Shown piece by piece: positions 61,039-64,000 of a stretch of DNA of 64,000 bases. Position numbers and translations under genes: made by a program. The DNA lies in assembly GCF_003061515.1 (NCBI RefSeq), contig NZ_CP028924.1:3720001-3784000 (forward strand), given 5' to 3'. This stretch comes from Colwellia sp. Arc7-D (GTDB taxonomy: Bacteria; Pseudomonadota; Gammaproteobacteria; Enterobacterales; Alteromonadaceae). The notes under the pieces are model-generated. The model searched no databases. It was not told where the DNA came from and saw nothing but the letters and a program-made list of their open reading frames with translations. How positions within the stretch are numbered: the stretch's first letter is position 1; the number at the start of each line of letters is the position of its first letter.

Positions 61039-61929
61039 ATGTTTCATTCAATTAGCTACCATAAATTTTTCTCCACTTTGTTTCTGATCTCTATTTTCAT
61101 CGTTCAATTATCTGATGTGCAAGCTCAGGAAATGATAATCGATAAAAAAAGTCAGGCTAAACCTCAGCTACAGCACGCTACTAAGTATTATGAAGATGTG
61201 GTTATTAATGATTACTGGGTTAGCGAAAAGCTAGATGGTGTTCGTGGCTACTGGACTGGAGATAAATTATTAACCCGCAAAGGAAATAATTTAAATCCAC
61301 CCACATGGTTTATTGAACATTGGCCTAAAATGGCAATGGGTGGCGAACTGTGGAGTGACAGAGGACAATTTGAACAAATCAGCGCCTGTGTTCGACGAAA
61401 AAAATCAAACGGCTCATGTTGGAAGAAGCTAAAGCTTATGCTATTCGATTTACCCCATCAACCGGGTGACTTTAATCATCGTATATCACTTATGAAGCAA
61501 GTGGTAAAAAACAGTAATTCACCGCATTTAGCTATGATTGAGCAAAAAAAAGTAGTTTCCAATTCTGATTTGTTGGCTTGGTTAACAGAGGTTGTTGAGG
61601 ACAAAGGCGAAGGTTTAATGCTGCACCTTGCAACCGCAAAATATAACATGGGTCGCAGTAAAAATTTATTAAAACTGAAAAAGTATCAAGATGCTGAAGC
61701 CGTGGTAATAGCACATCTGCCTGGTAAGGGAAAATATAACGGATTACTCGGTGCAATTAAAGTCAAAACACCTGAAGGGATCATATTTAAAATAGGCAGC
61801 GGATTTACTGACTTGCAACGTGAGCACCCGCCAAAAATTGGCAGTGTAATAACCTATAAATACATTGGTAAAACACAACGAGGTGTGCCAAGATTTGCCA
61901 GTTTTCTGCGAATTAGAAATACACATTAG
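61039..61929 (+). CDS. ligE: Periplasmic ATP-dependent DNA ligase (LigE type)
   Basis: 296 aa. A signal peptide (about 1-29, cleavage near VQA/Q) precedes a minimal ATP-dependent ligase: adenylation motif SEKLDGVRG with the nucleophilic Lys64, then RKGN, GGELW, EGLMLH and KLKKYQDAEAVV before a C-terminal OB-type domain. LigE proteins of Haemophilus, Neisseria and relatives are exported and act on nicked DNA, possibly extracellular or incoming DNA in natural transformation. The type IV pilus genes earlier in the window fit that idea only indirectly. Confidence 0.9.
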   Translation: MFHSISYHKFFSTLFLISIFIVQLSDVQAQEMIIDKKSQAKPQLQHATKYYEDVVINDYWVSEKLDGVRGYWTGDKLLTRKGNNLNPPTWFIEHWPKMAMGGELWSDRGQFEQISACVRRKKSNGSCWKKLKLMLFDLPHQPGDFNHRISLMKQVVKNSNSPHLAMIEQKKVVSNSDLLAWLTEVVEDKGEGLMLHLATAKYNMGRSKNLLKLKKYQDAEAVVIAHLPGKGKYNGLLGAIKVKTPEGIIFKIGSGFTDLQREHPPKIGSVITYKYIGKTQRGVPRFASFLRIRNTH

Positions 61930-61967
61930 TTAGTTCAATTAAGTAATCATTTTAAGGCATTTAACGT

Positions 61968-62582
61968 ATGGAATTTCATTTATGGTTATCATTGGTGGTT
62001 ATTTGCATTCTTGGTGCTTTATCACCTGGTCCTAGCCTTGCTTTAGTCATTAAAAACACATTAAACGGTGGTGTTAACCAAGGTTATGCAACAGCGATTA
62101 GTCATGGCTTAGGGGTTGCGCTTTATGCTGCTATAACCGCCACAGGTATTGGGTTATTGATAGTGCAATCACCAATGATATTCGCAACAATAAAATATGC
62201 TGGAGCTGCTTTTCTTTTATATTTAGGCATTAAAGCCTTGATGAGCAAACAGCAAAATATAAATCTTTCTCAACAAAATGGTGATTTTGATCCAACAATC
62301 AATGGTTGGAGAGATGGTTTTTTAATTGCTTTTTTAAACCCTAAACTGGCAATTTTCTTTTTGGCCTTATTTAGCCAATTTGTTGAGCCTGATGCAAGTT
62401 GGCAACAAAAAGGTGTGATGACTGCAACCGTTGGCATTATAGATATGCTTTGGTATGTCATTATTGCTTTTACTCTGTCTCGTGGGCCGATTTTAGAAAA
62501 ACTAAAAGCTAATAGTCATATTGTGGATAAAATTACCGGCAGCTTTTTAATTTTATTAGCGGCGCGCGTGGTACTTAATTAG
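61968..62582 (+). CDS. LysE/RhtB family amino-acid exporter
   Basis: 204 aa with six hydrophobic segments and the family signature GALSPGPSLALVIKNTLNGG near the N-terminus. The second half carries FLNPKLAIFFLALFSQF. Members export lysine, arginine, homoserine, threonine or similar compounds; the substrate here cannot be told. It starts 38 bp after the ligase gene and ends at a strong hairpin. Confidence 0.92.
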   Translation: MEFHLWLSLVVICILGALSPGPSLALVIKNTLNGGVNQGYATAISHGLGVALYAAITATGIGLLIVQSPMIFATIKYAGAAFLLYLGIKALMSKQQNINLSQQNGDFDPTINGWRDGFLIAFLNPKLAIFFLALFSQFVEPDASWQQKGVMTATVGIIDMLWYVIIAFTLSRGPILEKLKANSHIVDKITGSFLILLAARVVLN

Positions 62583-62602
62583 TAAAAATATTATTCCAAT
62601 GA

Positions 62603-62637
62603 TATATGCTTGAATAACCTATTTATTCAAGCATATA
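62603..62637. terminator. Strong hairpin between the LysE-family gene and the methyltransferase
   Basis: 15-bp perfect arms (62603-62617 and 62623-62637) with a 5-nt loop. It lies between convergent genes, 20 bp after the exporter stop, and its right arm abuts the tandem repeat. Confidence 0.75.
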
Positions 62638-62686
62638 AGTATTTAAGTATTTAAGTATTTAAGTATTTAAGTATTTAAGTATTTAA
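62637..62686. repeat. Tandem repeat AAGTATTT, six copies
   Basis: Six exact tandem copies of the 8-mer AAGTATTT (62637-62684) plus a partial copy. The repeat reaches the stop codon of the methyltransferase gene (minus strand, stop at 62683-62685). Copy-number variation is possible. Confidence 0.95.
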
Positions 62687-63575
62687 ACCTGGGGTTTATA
62701 AATGAAATATAAACACTTTAAACCTTTACCTTCATGCGCCTCTTTAAAAACTGCGGGTGCATTAAATTGATATTGAAACTCGCAGTCAGGGCACTCTCTT
62801 GCAACTTCTGCTAATAAAAATTCAATATTAAGGTCGGGCGAGTTTAAACACAGTAAGACATCACCATTATCTGACATTAAATCAGGTAAGCGGCGGATAA
62901 TTTTCTTATAATCTCGTTCAATATCAACACTGCCTTTTTGAAATGATGGCGGATCTGAAATAAGTAGTTGGTATGGTCCATGCTTTTTCAAGCGACCGTA
63001 TGACTTAAAAATATCAACACCTTCAAATATGACTTTGTTGAGATCTTGATGGTTCAGTCGGTGATTTTCTCGTCCTTTGGTTAATGAGCTTTTACTCATA
63101 TCGATATTGACAACTTTTGACGCATTACCCGCTAAAGCTGCAACCGAGAATGCACAGGTGTATGAAAATAAGTTTAACACGCGTTTATTCTCGCTATGCT
63201 GTTTAACCCACTCACGACCGTTACGCATATCCAAAAACAAGCCTGAATTTTGTGCTTTCCCTAGACTAATATGGTATTTCAAGCCATGTTCTAATGCCGT
63301 TAAATTGGTTATATCTTGCCCCAAACTAACTCGCACGGGGCAAATTTACGGCAGCGATATTGCACTTGAATAGATTGGCACTTATCGGTCAACATGCGTA
63401 ACTGAGCAACCTGTTCAGCTAACCACTCTGCTTCAACCTCTTGATATAAACTGATCAGAATCACCGGCTCAAACCAATCAATATTGACATGTGAAAGCTC
63501 AGGAAATGCATGACCACGACCATGAAATAGTCGCTGGCTTTCACTAAAGTCACATGGCTGGATAAATTCAATCAT
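62683..63575 (-). pseudogene. Class I SAM-dependent RNA methyltransferase-like protein, frameshifted in this sequence
   Basis: Two adjacent minus-strand frames together form one methyltransferase of the RlmI/RlmK-like COG1092 type. The upstream part (63309-63575, 88 aa) ends CELVWGKI and stops. The downstream part (63336-62683) continues QDITNLTALEHGLKYHISLGKAQNSGLFLDMR, then the SAM motif NLFSYTCAFSVAALAG and the catalytic-type DPPSFQKGS. One extra G in the four-base run at 63319-63322 (C on the plus strand) would join them as VWGQDITNL, giving about 297 aa. No second defect is visible. Methylation of 23S rRNA is a guess from family resemblance. Confidence 0.85.
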
Positions 63576-63600
63576 TATAAGAAGTGCTCGCTAAAAAAAT

Positions 63601-63631
63601 AAGGCCGGATAATAACAAATTATCCGGCCTT
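63601..63631 (-). terminator. Terminator of the right-edge transporter gene
   Basis: 13-bp stem AAGGCCGGATAAT/ATTATCCGGCCTT with a 5-nt loop, running into ATTTTTTT on the minus strand, 42 bp after the transporter stop. Confidence 0.9.
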
Positions 63632-63672
63632 AGGTATCATACCCATTAAAATAAATTACACAGTTACATCAG

Positions 63673-64000
63673 TTAAAAACCAAAAATACTATAGCCAAAG
63701 AACTTTTGCAGTACCGTATTTAGAAAAATACTAAAGACAATAACCGGGATAAATGTGCCGAGCGAGAAGTTAATATACTTTTCTACCCATGAGCCTTTAT
63801 AGTTTGCGTTACCTATCGACAACTCTTCTGATAATTGTAATCTCTTCCAACGATAGCTGACAAAAACACACAATAGAAAGCCATTAAGCGGTAAAATAGT
63901 ATCGTAGAAAACATCATAAATCACATCAAAGAATGAGCGTGTACCGCCCGCATAGGAGGTAAATTCTGTAAAGTATGAAACCATTCCGAAAGACAAAGTA
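63673..64000 (-). CDS. Sodium:neurotransmitter symporter family protein, C-terminal fragment (5' end off right edge)
   Basis: The C-terminal 109 or so residues of a polytopic transporter; the frame is open to the window edge and the N-terminus lies outside. Two hydrophobic segments are visible (WYS-like loop followed by LNGFLLCVFVSYRW, and TFIPVIVFSIFLNTVL). The sequence VIYDVFYDTILPLNGFL is typical of bacterial SNF/NSS transporters. Substrate cannot be predicted from this part. Confidence 0.75.
   Translation of the reverse strand, partial: TLSFGMVSYFTEFTSYAGGTRSFFDVIYDVFYDTILPLNGFLLCVFVSYRWKRLQLSEELSIGNANYKGSWVEKYINFSLGTFIPVIVFSIFLNTVLQKFFGYSIFGF

Overview
The window looks like a chromosomal segment of a low-GC marine gammaproteobacterium of the order Alteromonadales, most probably a Colwellia/Thalassotalea-type organism. 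This is inferred from gene order, AT-rich composition and protein style; no search was run. Almost all of it is conserved core genome: pdhR-aceE-aceF-lpd, ampD-ampE, nadC-pilA-pilB-pilC-pilD-coaE-zapD-yacG, the complete division and cell wall (dcw) cluster from mraZ to lpxC followed by secA, then mdh/argR and glnK-amtB. No tRNA, rRNA, CRISPR array, insertion sequence or prophage was seen.

Layout. 1-5432 (minus) is the N-terminal 1810 codons of a giant surface lipoprotein that runs off the left edge; it alternates calcium-binding thrombospondin type 3 repeats with beta-propeller-like blocks. 5589-12897 (minus) is the pyruvate dehydrogenase operon, headed by its regulator pdhR with a recognisable PdhR operator. 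13350-14994 (minus) holds ampE and ampD. 15100-16509 (plus) holds a membrane-anchored retropepsin-like protease and nadC. 16872-21637 (plus) is the type IV pilus set pilA-pilB-pilC-pilD; pilB is frameshifted. 21744-23615 (plus) is coaE-zapD-yacG. 23692-27976 (minus) is mutT, secA and an M23 peptidase, with the dciA-like gene divergent at 28009. 28646-46759 (minus) is the dcw cluster, tightly packed with many short overlaps.

47032-50804 (minus) is an iron(III) ABC importer preceded by a likely Fur box. Then come a YcxB-like protein, mdh divergent from argR, a DyP-type peroxidase, and glnK-amtB with an NtrC site and a sigma-54-type promoter. 56736-63575 is more mixed: an HDOD protein, DUF2797, GIY-YIG, a DUF3581 protein, a small membrane protein, a lysine-rich secreted protein, a periplasmic ATP-dependent DNA ligase (LigE type), a LysE/RhtB exporter and a frameshifted RNA-methyltransferase-like gene. 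The right edge cuts a sodium:neurotransmitter-symporter-family gene.

Most notable: the modular giant lipoprotein; two apparent frameshifts (pilB and the methyltransferase), each explained by one missing G in a four-G run and therefore suspicious as sequence error; a near-identical duplication of lipoyl domains in aceF; a large hairpin between aceF and lpd; and well-formed regulatory sites for PdhR, MraZ, Fur and NtrC/RpoN. No clearly novel multi-gene system was found; the left-edge lipoprotein is the least conventional element.
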